Assembly: GCF_016808095.1 (NCBI RefSeq)
Contig: NC_068971.1
Location: 33,279,631 to 33,343,630, forward strand
From: Vigna angularis
Lineage: Eukaryota > Streptophyta > Magnoliopsida > Fabales > Fabaceae
Direction of reading: 5' to 3'
DNA length: 64,000 nucleotides
The notes under the pieces were generated by a model. The model had not been told where the DNA came from. It saw nothing but the letters and a program-made list of their open reading frames with translations, and did no database searches. This document shows, in pieces, positions 44,815 to 55,708 of this stretch. Numbering within the stretch: position 1 is the stretch's first letter; every line of letters starts with the position of its first letter. Position numbers and translations under genes: made by a program.

Positions 44815-46072
44815 TATTAAAACAAGATCGTCTAAGTAAACCTTGTTTTGAAGTTTAACATAAATGTCTAAACGAAATAGTGCTTAATCATCTAGGACAA
44901 AAGATTAGAAGCATTAAATGCTACTTTTTAAGTGTCTAAACGATACAAGAGTGTCTAATGATATAAGAGCGTTTAACCTGTGTTTTATAAGCGCTAAATG
45001 CTATAAAGATTGTAACACAACATCTAGTCACAACAACGTCTAATAAAAAGTTAAATCGTCTAGAATACATGTAACTAGCGGACGTTATATATCAAAATGC
45101 TTAAAGTTACTCAAAGCAAACAGTGTTAAACGATAGTACTCGTGTCATGCCTAAACGCTTAGGATCGTTCAACGCTTTAATGCATGTACATTCTAATATT
45201 CTTTTTCTTGTTGTGTTGTGCTCTTTTTTTCTGTGTAGATTATCAACTTTATTCAAAAGTTTGCTTAGATTCAGAACAACGTTAAGAGATAGAAAGATAT
45301 TCAAGGAATGTTTCATACATACTTTCTGCTCGTTCTTTTCGTATGCTCAACACAATTGTTCTACCAAGACGCAATATAACTTTTGACTCTACCCTAAAGG
45401 CTACACCTAGAAGAAAGTTAAAAACTTTAAGTAAAAGATATTTTTCAAAGATGTCTATATAAAGAAGTTTGCATGAAGAGAAGAAGAGAACTTTTGCAAT
45501 CAAGATTACTGATATATTCTTACTACTTCTTTCTCTAAGCTCTTCTTTTAAGACTTATCTTTGAAAAGCTCTTTTAGAGATTTTCAGAAGTTCACTGTAT
45601 TGAATTTATATCCTCCCTACGAGAGTAACCATTTGTTTTGTAATATTTCGAAAACACTTTGTTGTTTTTAGATTCAGAAGTGAATTCAAACACTTGTAAG
45701 TTTAACTCAGTGGAGTTAAACGTTCTAGTCAGTTGGACTAGTGTTGATACCAGGAGTGGTGAAACTTATCTAACTAGTTGGTTAGTTTGTAAACCAAGAA
45801 TAGTTAAACTCGTGTGTAATCTTCGTTATTAGTGGAACCCCTTAAAGGAATTTAAGGAAGAACTAGATGTAGCTCAGTTTGGAGTGAACCAATATAAAAA
45901 TGAAGTGTGTCTTACTACTTTCACTTTAAAAAGTTTTATTTTTAACGCTACTCTATAAACTAAGTGTTTAACTATTCTTATAGACCATTTAACCCCTACA
46001 GAGTAATATTAAACGATATTTGCAAAAAGGTTTAAAACACTATTCAACTCCCCCATTCTAGTGTTTTCTTTA
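44815..46072 (+). mobile_element. Ty1/copia (SIRE/Maximus-like) LTR, probably solo
   Basis: Begins TATTAAAACAAGATCGTCTA, matching the start of the LTR at 1885, and ends around CCCCCATTCTAGTGTTTTC. Shared internal blocks include TATATCCTCCCTACGAGAG, GAACCAATATAAAAATG and AACACTATTCAACTCCCCC. No PBS or gag follows and I see no target duplication, so the right border is approximate. Short frames inside (45107-45316 -, 45123-45386 +, 45282-45503 -) are not supported. Confidence 0.65.
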
Positions 46073-46360
46073 TGAATGAACTTTATCTCACATGATAAAC
46101 ATTGATTACAATTGATTAATTATGTATTGTGTGAACAAACATATAGGTATTATACAGGCCATAACATGTATGATTAAATCAACTCAGACATGTGTAAATT
46201 AAAAGGGAATAACCTAATAAAATCAAAATCATTTTTATGTGTCTTGATCCTTTTTGCGTTTGATCTTGTGACAACATCTGATAACTTTACTACTTTTGAT
46301 GCTTTAAGTCTTTATCCATAGACTTTGAGTTTGTTATGTGTTGAAAACATTCATTGTTTA

Positions 46361-46902
46361 TGTTTCAGTGAGATTTGTGAGACCGAGACACTAACCTTCG
46401 ACTGGTGCGCTTCGCTTGTCTGCTTCCAGTTTGGACCGATCGGTCACCTTCAATATTGGCCACTTGGTGGCCGCTTTGGATCGGAGGGGGAGGTACCTGC
46501 AAAAGGCACTCTGACGCTCAAGTTAGGAGCGGTTTTATGAACTGTTTGTTACAGTTAAATATTGAAGTCCTAATATGACGTAAATATAGCGTATTGTAGT
46601 ATGAGTTGAATCCGTCTTTACCTCAAACCTAAACCCTTATTTATAGAGTTTAAAGGAATCTGACAAATTAATTTACCTCTTAATGGTCATTAATGAAAAC
46701 CTTAATTGTTTAACGACAGTCATTATAACATTCATTGTGCGTTACATCTGCTTAATAGTTGTCGAGACCGAACGGGTGAAAAGCTAGTCGAGACCGAACG
46801 GATGAGAAGCTAGTCGAGACCGAACGGATGAGAAGCTAGTCGAGACCGAACGGATGAGAAGCTGGCCGAGACCGAACGGTAGCCTGTGAGCCCATAGTAA
46901 CA
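46361..46902 (-). repeat. 3' LTR of the gag-only element
   Basis: 542 bp, TGTTTCAGTG to TAGTAACA on plus. A minus-strand TATA box (CTATAAATAAGGG) lies at about 46637-46647. Near one end are five copies of a 26-bp unit GTCGAGACCGAACGGATGAG plus AAGCTA (46759-46886). Confidence 0.95.
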
Positions 46903-46925
46903 TAAGCCCCCCAAGTCTGAGTTAA
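46903..46925 (-). other. Polypurine tract of the gag-only element
   Basis: Minus strand ACTTGGGGGGCTTA immediately before the 3' LTR start TGTTACTATGG: the plus-strand primer site for reverse transcription. Confidence 0.75.
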
Positions 46926-47167
46926 TCGTTCGGCATTAGCCGAACGGTTAACTATAGGACTTATGAGTTTGAGGGAGGTTGTTCTCGTTGTATTAAGGCG
47001 TTTGCTCTCTGTGCTTCAAGTCGTTATATCCTATTTGTGCCGAACAGTTCCATGGATTGAATTTGGCCGCACGCTCGACAGTCCTTGTTACCAGAGCTTC
47101 CTGATTGATGAGAGTGAGAACCGTTCGGTTGAGAGGGATTTTCTTCTCGGTCTTTGGCTTCAACTTT

Positions 47168-47890
47168 GACGAGAGGGTTTTACCTCTTGGCCGATTGGGA
47201 TTTACCGCTCGGTCTTTCGCTTCGTCCTTGACGAGGGTTTTACCTCTCGGCCGAGTGGGATTTACCGTTCGGTCTTTGTTCTCAACTTTTGACGAGAGGG
47301 ATTTACCTCTCGGTTGTGATTTGCAGTATTCTGTTACCTCTTCACCGAGTGGGATTAACCGCTCGGTCTTCGAATCTTTATAGAGGAATTTACCTCTTCG
47401 TCGAGTGGTATTAACCGCTCGGTCTTCGAATCTTTATAGAGGAATTTACCTCTTCGCCGAGTAGGATTTACCGCTCAGTCTTCGAATCTTTATAGAGGAA
47501 TTTACCTCTTCGTCGAGTGGGATTAACCGCTCGGTCTTTGAATCGTTATAGAGGAATTTACCTCTTCGCCGAGTGGTATTAACCGCTCGGTCTTCGAATC
47601 TTTATAGAGGAATTTACCTCTTCGCCGAGTGGGATTTACCGCTCGGTCTTCGAATCTTTATAGAGGAATTTACCTCTTCGTCGAGTGGGATTAACCGCTC
47701 GGTCTTCAAATCTTTATAGAGGAATTTACCTCTTCTCCGAGTGGGATTTACCGCTTGGTCTTTAAATCTTTATAGAGGAATTTACCTCTTCGCCGAGTGG
47801 GATTTACCGCTCGGTCTTCAAATCTTTATCTTCACTTTTGACGAGAGGGGTTTACCTCTCGGCCGAGCGGGATTTACCGCTCGGTCTGTT
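47168..47890. repeat. 56-bp tandem array in place of pol
   Basis: Eight regular units start with TAGAGGAATTTACCTCTTCG at 47381, 47437, 47493, 47549, 47605, 47661, 47717 and 47773. Each continues with CCGAGTGGGATTTACCGCTC and GGTCTTCGAATC. Shorter variant units (GACGAGAGGGTTTTACCTC type) lie on both sides. TTACCTCT/AGAGGAA and CCGAGTGG/CCGCTCGG make short inverted pairs inside each unit. Plus-strand frames 46963-47383 and 47741-48004 are repeat artefacts. Confidence 0.9.
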
Positions 47891-48077
47891 TCTTCAGACT
47901 CTTCGAGACTTTTTTCGCTGGATATGCACTTCTTTAGCAATGTTTGGGAACGATTGATTGGGCGTCTATTACCTGGCCTTATTTATTCCATAATGAAAGC
48001 ATAGGACCATAACAAAAGTCTAAATCAAGTGAAACTAAATTTAACCATGACATTAATAGAGTTTTGGAGGCTTCTCC

Positions 48078-49355
48078 TTAATTGATAAATCCACGAACTG
48101 AACGTTCCCGATGACGACTGGGACTGCGACTATAGCCCCGCCCTCGCTCGTCTTTCCTAATTGCCCGCTCGGGGCTTCTTCTTGAATATCCTTCCTTAGG
48201 GAGGCCGCATCTTGCTTCCTTTATAAAACTACGGAGATGTCCCGCCCGGATAAGATTTTCTATTTCATTTTTTAACGTGATGCAGTCTTCCGTAGTATGT
48301 CCATGGTTTTGATGGTACCGGCAACTCTTCCTTTCATCTGCGTTTCTTGGAGATGGTTTCCTTCGGGGTGTGAGAAGTTCCGCGCTAAGGGCTTCTTCGA
48401 GAACTTTAGCCCTAGGTGCATTGAGGGTTGTATAATGGTGAAACTTAAATGGTCGGGGAAGCTCCCTATTCTTATCGTTATTGTCGAATGGTCGTTTGCC
48501 GTCTTTTCTACTTCCGCCCACATCAACCTCTTGCTGTCGTTTCCTTTGCGACAATCGCATTTCCTCCATACGGATGAACTCAGCTGCCCACTCTTGGAGC
48601 TCCTCCATAGTTTTTGGCGGTCGTGCATACAATTTTTCCGCAAAATATCCTGGTCTCATACACGAAGGCAAATTATTGATAATAAAAGATTGATCTATCT
48701 CTCTAACCCGTCGTGCGGTTTCAGTATACCTCTTCATAAAAGCCTTCAACGTTTCTCCTTTCTCCTGCTTAGTATTTACCAAATCCGTCGGTGTTACCTC
48801 CTGCTTCCGATTGGATGCGTATTGTCTCCTAAAGAGGTTTTCCACAGTAGCGAAGCAATCCACTGTGTTGGGAGGAAGAGTGTTATACCATTCCAATGCC
48901 TCTTCCTTAAGTGAAAACGAGAAGGCTCTGCACATGATCGGGTCGCTGTCTGTATAGAATGCCATTGCATTACCGAACGTCCTTAAGTGATTATCCGGAT
49001 CAGCCGAACCATCATACTTATCCAATACGGGGGGAGTCTTTTCTGGCATTGGGGTTTGCATGATGGTCGCCGTGAAGGGCAATAAACTGGTAGGCCGAGC
49101 GGTCTGCAGGGGTGTTGGTTCCCTTCTAGCCCGACCGTTCGGGTTGGCGTGATTATGGCTTGCCTCATTAGCATTTTCTCGATTTGAGGCAGACCGCTCG
49201 GGAGGTTCCCGTTCGGCCCTTAGCGCCCTCATCTCCTCCTCATGCCTCCGCCGCATCTCTTGCTATGCATGCGCCTGCGCTTGTATAGTCTGCGCCTGTG
49301 CCTCAATCTGGGCTTGCAACTCTCTTATTAAATCTCTGGTGCTCTGCTCCTCCAT
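48078..49355 (-). pseudogene. gag of the gag-only element, with a premature stop
   Basis: The minus-strand frame begins at ATG 49355 (MEEQSTRDLIRELQAQIEA), runs 30 codons of Gln-rich coiled-coil text, meets an in-frame TAG at 49265-49263, then continues open to 48078; the longest uninterrupted piece is 392 codons from ATG 49256. Gag core blocks are KYDGSADPDNHLRTF, AFSFSLKEEALEWYNTLPP, LFRRQYASNRKQ and LKAFMKRYTETARRV. Near the C terminus CRYHQNHGHTTEDC is a variant zinc knuckle of the kind found in Tat/Ogre-like and related gypsy gags, followed by an Arg/Ser-rich tail. Apart from the TAG the frame is intact, so the gag was functional until recently or reinitiates at 49256. Plus-strand frames 48297-48914 and 48481-48693 are shadows. 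Confidence 0.9.
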
Positions 49356-49399
49356 ATTTCTTGTGGTCACCATCGGGTGTCTTCAGCTTGCTCTCGGCC

Positions 49400-49417
49400 T
49401 CAAGGTGGGCGCCAAAA
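49400..49417 (-). other. Primer-binding site of the gag-only element
   Basis: Minus strand TTTTGGCGCCCACCTTGA directly after the 5' LTR end (CCGAAACA). A PBS of the TGGCGCC type, as in many plant gypsy elements; the matching tRNA is not determined here. Confidence 0.8.
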
Positions 49418-49959
49418 TGTTTCGGTGAGATTTGTGAGACCGAGACACTAACCTTTGACTGGTGCACTTCGCTTGTCTGCTTCCAGTTTGGACCGATCGG
49501 TCACCTTCAATATTGGCCACTTGGTGGCCGCTTTGGATCGGAGGGGGAGGTACCTGCAAAAGGCACTCTGACGCTCAAGTTAGGAGCGGTTTTATGAACT
49601 GTTTGTTACAGTTAAATATTGAAGTCCTAATATGACGTAAATAGAGCGTATTGTAGTATGAGTTGAATCCGTCTTTACCTCAAACCTAAACTCTTATTTA
49701 TAGAGTTTAAAGGAATCTGACAAATTAATTTACCTCTTAATGGTCATTAATGCAAACCTTAATTGTTTAACGACAGTCGTTATAACATTCATTGTGCGTT
49801 ACATCTGCTTAATAGTTGTCGAGACCGAACGGGTGAAAAGCTAGTCGAGACCGAACGGATGAGAAGCTAGTCGAGACCGAACGGATGAGAAGCTAGTCGA
49901 GACCGAACGGATGAGAAGCTGGCCGAGACCGAACGGTAGCCTGTGAGCCCATAGTAACA
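49418..49959 (-). repeat. 5' LTR of the gag-only element
   Basis: 542 bp, the counterpart of 46361-46902, with the same TATA box and the same five 26-bp units. It begins TGTTTCGGTG and ends TAGTAACA on plus. Confidence 0.95.
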
Positions 49960-49964
49960 GTTTA

Positions 49965-52900
49965 AAATCAAAATTTCTCCTTGGCCACTTTCCATACAAC
50001 ACATTTGTCGTAAGAATTATAAACTTTTTTGGAACGTAAACTTTTTTGTCTTTTTTTTTTTTGTTATTTGTTACTAGACGTGGTTTGTGTTTGTATTTGA
50101 TACTTAAGAGTTCAAACTTACCACTATTTTGAAAAGTAATTCTAGCATTTCTCTTTACACGTTTCTTACATTTCAAGTCATATTATAAGACATGCTTACA
50201 ATATGCATATATAGCATTAAAAAAACTATCGTGCTTAAAAGCTTAAACAAATTTAAAAAAATCACTTTTGCAACATTTTATTTTTCTCTCAAAATATTTT
50301 ATCTTATCTATATATGTAATTTGAGTCTACTCTAGGCATGATGATTTCTTTTCACTTGTTAACCGATTTTCATTGAACTTTTCACTTTTAAATTTCAAGG
50401 CTTTAAATATTTGTTTCAATTTTAAATATTACAGAGATTCACTTACAACTTTTAAATTCACTTACATTTTTAAATTCCAAGGCTTTAAATATCTGATAAT
50501 GAATATGATGAGTCAGATAAAAAGAAATATTAATGTTTGAGATTACCTCATTCTATACATATTTGAAGAGACATAAATTTCTACCTCATAAATTTCTAGC
50601 TCAGTTGATTTTTAAGGAGTCTCAAATCTCCTTAATGGTTTCTAAACTATAAACAAATTTATACTTAATTTTAGTTAAAACACAAATTAAAGCATAAATA
50701 TCCTTATTATTTAATTTTACTTTATCAAACTTGTCTTGTGTTTTGTCTTGTTCATCAAATTAAGTTTTAGATAAAAACAATTAAAGTACTAATTTACTCT
50801 CATATCATAATTTTTGTGAAAAACAATCAATTAACATTGATTATAATTTATTATTCTAGTATATTTGAAATATTTTTACATGTTTTTTTTAACATATGAT
50901 CATTTTGATATACCTTTTTCTTTTTATAAATGAATAATGCACTAAGGGGAGAAATCTATATTTGGAAATGTGTTTGTATCTTTGTGTACTCCTACACTTG
51001 GTTGTTGGTTGCTTTGTTTATTATGTGTATGCCTAAAGATGTTTTAATATTTGTGTACTCTTACACTTGGCTCTTGGCTACTTTGTATGTAGGGAGAGCT
51101 AAGATTTAAAGAGAGATTTCATGGCAAGAGAGAGTATTTATTTGCTATGATATTCAAGTTTGTGCCTATGTAGGGAGAGTGTTTATACCATGTATGGTTC
51201 ATCATCTCGAACAATCCAATTATAGATCGACATCTCATTTATAGGTCATTACAAAAAAGGATGAAAATGTTAGGGTTGAAGGATGGAGTTAAGTCAAACT
51301 TTTTAATAGAGCAAGTACAGTTGGTTTTTGACAATAATTTTGATGAAGATGGTATTGAAGATATATTGATTATTAAAACTTGTATTGCATGTATGTGAGT
51401 CTCTCATAAGGTAATTTACTTGTGCATATAGCTTAATACAAAGTTTTTTTTTAAGTCCACCTCTACCTTAATGAAAGTGGTTGTTTGTGGAAATCCCCAC
51501 ACTTGAGCAAAACTTTGGAATGGATGAAGACAACACACCATCCACATATCCCTAACCTTCCTTTCTTGAAAACTCCTCCGTCGATGAAATGCTAACAGGG
51601 CTCGACATGATTACCTTGAAAACGAATAGTTAGTCACTACTCTGAAGAAGTAAGCACGTGATAGACAAGGGAGTGCCACTGCTATTTATAGAGAGTACCA
51701 GGGTTAGGGTCAATCAACATTCGCATGACACTTCACACCACTCCAACATGATAGTACCGATGCAAACCACGAAGCGACACGACACCTCGGCCATCAACGT
51801 AACATTTGACGCCCTCAAACCAGGGGGCCAATGTTCATATCATCACGAACGATCAAAGAAAATAAACTAAACTCAAATTATGAATGTATTTGCAAAACTT
51901 TCAAGAGAATACTTGTTTAAAAGTCTCGGGGGCCAGTGTATCTACACCCTCTGAATGGACTCGTGTAGTCCGATCGATAGTGAAAGGATGACCTCAAGCC
52001 TTGTTAGTACCAAACTTTATGAATGAAAGGTCGAAGGATAAGGAGATTAAATCCATAATATGTGACTTAACTTCGTAAGTGAGATTAGGATGTCATTGTA
52101 CCATCATTAGGTCTCCCAAAAGGTAAAAGTTCAATAAGGATAATATAAATAGAGCATGTAGATAAAACATTTAATACTTTTATAATATTTGCATTTATTG
52201 TACTAATCAAGACCAAACATTTTACTGAATACTTATTTGAAGTTATTCGAGCGAATGACACACACGAAGAAAGACCAAACAATATATTTTAAGAACGATT
52301 AGAACAGAGACACAAGAGCTAGAAAAGACATAGGATTTATAGTGTATTTTACTTACAAGAATAACATATAAAGATATTGAAATATGAGTAATGAGAACAA
52401 TCATTTAAAGATTCAAAAATTCAATTAGAAAATTAACCTTTGAAATTTAGAAAGTCAACAAAAATGTAAAAAAAAAAATTCAGAATTGTTACGTAAATTT
52501 AAAGAAGAATAGAGAAGAAATAGAAGAACCTAATTGAAGAACGCTAAATTGAATAGTTGAGTTGTTGAAAAAGTTGAACACTGCTATACTATATTGAATA
52601 CTCTAGGAAAGCTTTCTAAAATAAAGAAAAAGTTGAGAGGATACTTAAATCTAAATTGCTTAAATTTAAATATAGAATAGATGTTTAATGGGCTAATCCA
52701 AGCCCAATTTGATAGAAGATTTGGGACAAAAAAAGAGCGGGTGCACTTGGAGCTTCATGGGTCTAAAGGAAATTTGAATTCTTAATATTCAAATCTCCCT
52801 CCATAGATTTCAACAATTAAGTATTTGATTAGAACTTGTATTATTACATCTATATTTGTAATTGAAGATGACTTTTAAAAAATAGTTACGCTTCATCTCT

Positions 52901-53877
52901 TGTAAAACACTTTTGATATATTGAATTTTAGGAAATAATTCTTGGCATACCGAGCATTCACGTGGTGAATCATCTCTCACCAAATGATTTGGCATTTTCT
53001 TATCCGTTTCACTTAAATTAATCCAATTCTACTCAACACAATAAATTTATCTTTTAATTTCTTGTCCAGGTTCTTATCTAAATTCACAAGACAAAACCAT
53101 AACGAGATTAAAAAAAACTAACCTTTTATAATTAAGTTTTCTTCTGATGTTATTTACCAAAATCAATCTAATTATGTATGATTTAATATTAAAATATAAT
53201 AAACAATATATTAAATAACAATCAAATTTAGAGATAACAAATAACTAGTCATTATCTAAATATTATTTTATAAACTAAAAGTCATTAATATCTAAAATAG
53301 TTTATATTATTAATAGAAAAACTATAATTAATATGTGAATAAAAGTTTAAATTGGTCTTTTGTTATCAAGATTTTAGTTATTTATCGTTAAATTTTAAAT
53401 TAGTCTCTAATTTAAAAGTAGAGATTAATTAAAAATCAACAATAATATATAGGTAAAATCTTGATAATTAATGCTAGAATTTATGCTCTAATTTACAAAC
53501 TAATTATAATTTTATTATTAATAATATAGAGTATTTTAGATATCAATAATTTTTAGTTTATACAATAATATCTAATTTAGTCAATATATAGACAAATTCT
53601 TTTGATTTCTAAATTTGGTTATTATTTAATACTGTGTTATAATGATAGTAAAATACAAAATTGTTTATAAAATATATTTATTATTCACTTCTACTTTGTA
53701 GGCTTCGAAAGGAATCTTGTTTCACTATATTTATAAATTTCATATTACTTGTTGATCTTAAAGATAATTTATATATATCATCTTCTCTTAATCCATTAAA
53801 GTGTTTTCGGAATAAATTCAAACTAATTCAACAAAAATAATAATAAAATACTAATGAAAATCGATTTTCTTTTCGAA

Positions 53878-53880
<3 letters not shown>
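49965..53880. other. AT-rich intergenic DNA with LTR-like debris
   Basis: Mostly AT-rich. At 51640-51980 a less AT-rich segment with TATTTATAGAGAGTACC (minus TATA-like CTCTATAAATA), CAAACCAGGGGGCCAATG and GTAGTCCGATCGATAG resembles part of a gypsy-type LTR, but no termini are visible. The minus frame 52810-52995 has an unrecognised sequence. No gene is supported. Confidence 0.4.

Positions 53881-53938
<58 letters not shown>
53881..53938. repeat. (TA)29 microsatellite
   Basis: Uninterrupted TA dinucleotides, about 29 copies. Confidence 0.98.
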
Positions 53939-53942
<4 letters not shown>

Positions 53943-55332
53943 TTCACTAGTACAAAAACAGCGTATAACGTAGTGTAAAAATTCAAAAATTATTAAAAAT
54001 AAATTCACCGTAACTTTTTATTTAACAATTTTTGAACATATCTCTTTGCTTAATAATTTTTAATTATAGAATATTTAGCGTTTAATAAGTGTATATTAAT
54101 AAAAGAATAAAACGATCTAAAACACTAATTTTGATTAAGTTTAAAGTTTATATTAAATTGTTACTAAATTTAATTATATTTAATTTGAAAAGCTTTGTAA
54201 TAGAAAATCACAAACACCTATTTTCATCCACATGCAATTATAGAAAGGTGAAAGCCAAAAGTCACAAACGCACTAACTGAGGTAACTTATTGGGTGGTCG
54301 TTTTCCTTCAGTGCTCACACTTTTGATAACATCATACATTTTTTCTAGAAGAAGTACATGAAAAAAATCTACCTTATTATTTTTTTAACTAAACCATTCA
54401 TCTATCTTTACACCCTAGATTGCACAACTCCTCAACTCGTCTTTCTGAAAGGTTAAATAAAATATACTTTGGTTCGTGCAGCTGATTTGATTTGACAGCA
54501 TACAAATTTACAAATACATGCATGCATATGCATATGGACTTTTTTTCACCATGTTCCATTGTTTTTCTCTCAAATAGGACACTCTTCGTTTTAATTAGGC
54601 TCCCCCGTTATTTATAGAATACTTTCGAGCGGGGTATGAGGCTAAGTGGGCTGTCTCGTAATGAGAGACTTTTGAATTTGTATAGAAATAGAGGGAAGAC
54701 TTATCTCTAAATGATTATTCGATGTTAAGTCAAAAGAATTTAGAAAGCATTCTACATGATCGTATATTGAGTAGTAAAAAAGAATTGAGTTTTCTATTAT
54801 GATGAATTTCTATATAAAGACTTTTTAATCAAGATTACAAAAAATCATCAAAATAAGTATAAGATTACGAATAAATAATTTGTAAGATATATTCGGTTAT
54901 AAATATATATCTTTCAATATCTTATAATGAAGTATTTACATATGTTTTTTGAAGTCATAATATAATTGGATTGAATTGATAAATATGAATGAGTTTTTAT
55001 TATTTATCAAGTATTAACATGGATAATTAATTTTATTTTTAAAATGGTTTAGAGGATTATTTAGATATGATTAAGTAGTTATTTATTTTAAAATGACTTT
55101 CACATATTTAACTTGGATTACTTTTGATCCGATTAATGGAATACATTAAATAACTTTGATTTAACATTTTTAAGTAGATCTTGGATGATTGAATCTAAGC
55201 TTTAATGAATTTTGTTATGTAAGAAGTTTACATATATTTAGGATCTAAACTTTAACGAGTAACTTATGGAGTTGGGATTTGAGTTAGTTTACATATGTAT
55301 AGCGATTCAAGTTTAATGAATGAATTTAATTT
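53939..55332. other. AT-rich spacer with a possible lone CACTA end
   Basis: CACTAGTACAAAAACAGCG begins at 53946, next to the microsatellite, and looks like a CACTA terminus, but no inverted partner is found to the right. The rest is AT-rich, without a supported gene. Confidence 0.35.
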
Positions 55333-55703
55333 TGTTAGAAGTGGACTTTAAGCCTAACTCAACCCCACAAAGCCAGATTGTAAGATGAGTTTTACACCCA
55401 CTTATAAACTATGAATCGGCGTTATCTCTAGTCGATATGGAACTTCCAACACACCCCGTCACGCCGAGGTATATACATCTCGAGCGTGGGATTAGACATT
55501 TTTAATGGGTGGTCCGATAGCAGGTGGAACAATATGCCCAACAAATTATCGCTAGGATAGGCTCTAACCATGACTTTGATACCATGTTAGAAGTGGACAT
55601 TAAGCCTAACTCAACCCCATAAAATCGGCTTGTAAGGTGAGGTTTGCACCCACTTATAAACTATGAATTGGTCTTATCTCTAGTCGATGTGGGACTTCCA
55701 ACA
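55333..55703 (-). mobile_element. TRIM retroelement
   Basis: A 371-bp miniature LTR element: LTRs of 119 bp at 55333-55451 and 55585-55703, both TGTTAGAAGTGGAC to CTTCCAACA on plus. Target duplication AATTT at 55328-55332 and 55704-55708. On the minus strand a PBS TGGTATCAAAGTCATGG (tRNA-Met type) follows one LTR, and a G-rich GACGGGGTG tract precedes the other. No coding capacity. On the minus strand the LTR starts TGTTGGAAGTCCCACATCGA, a familiar plant TRIM start. Confidence 0.9.
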
Positions 55704-55708
55704 AATTT

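Larger units (their letters stand above)
46361..49959 (-). mobile_element. Complete gag-only Ty3/gypsy element (TR-GAG/LARD type)
   Basis: A full-length 3599-bp insertion with two 542-bp LTRs and a perfect 5-bp target duplication GTTTA (46356-46360; 49960-49964). On the minus strand the order is 5' LTR, PBS (TTTTGGCGCCCACC), gag, a tandem-repeat block, PPT (TTGGGGGGCTTA), 3' LTR. There is no protease, RT, RNase H or integrase, so movement needs proteins from another element. The LTRs have no length difference and I count about seven base differences by eye (roughly 1.3%), so the insertion is recent. Confidence 0.95.

Noticed and set aside
47381..47829. CRISPR-like array (regular 56-bp units)
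   Set aside because: Units are contiguous without unique spacers, inside a plant retroelement; it is an ordinary tandem repeat.
48297..48914. 205-codon plus-strand frame
   Set aside because: Antisense shadow of the gag frame on the minus strand.
52810..52995. Minus-strand frame with CSVCQELFPKIQYIKSVLQEM
   Set aside because: Looks protein-like for about 35 residues, but I cannot place it in a family and there is no gene structure around it.
55333..55703. Cassandra-type TRIM with a 5S rRNA promoter
   Set aside because: The 5S internal control text (GGATGCGATCATACC) is absent; only the generic TRIM layout is present.
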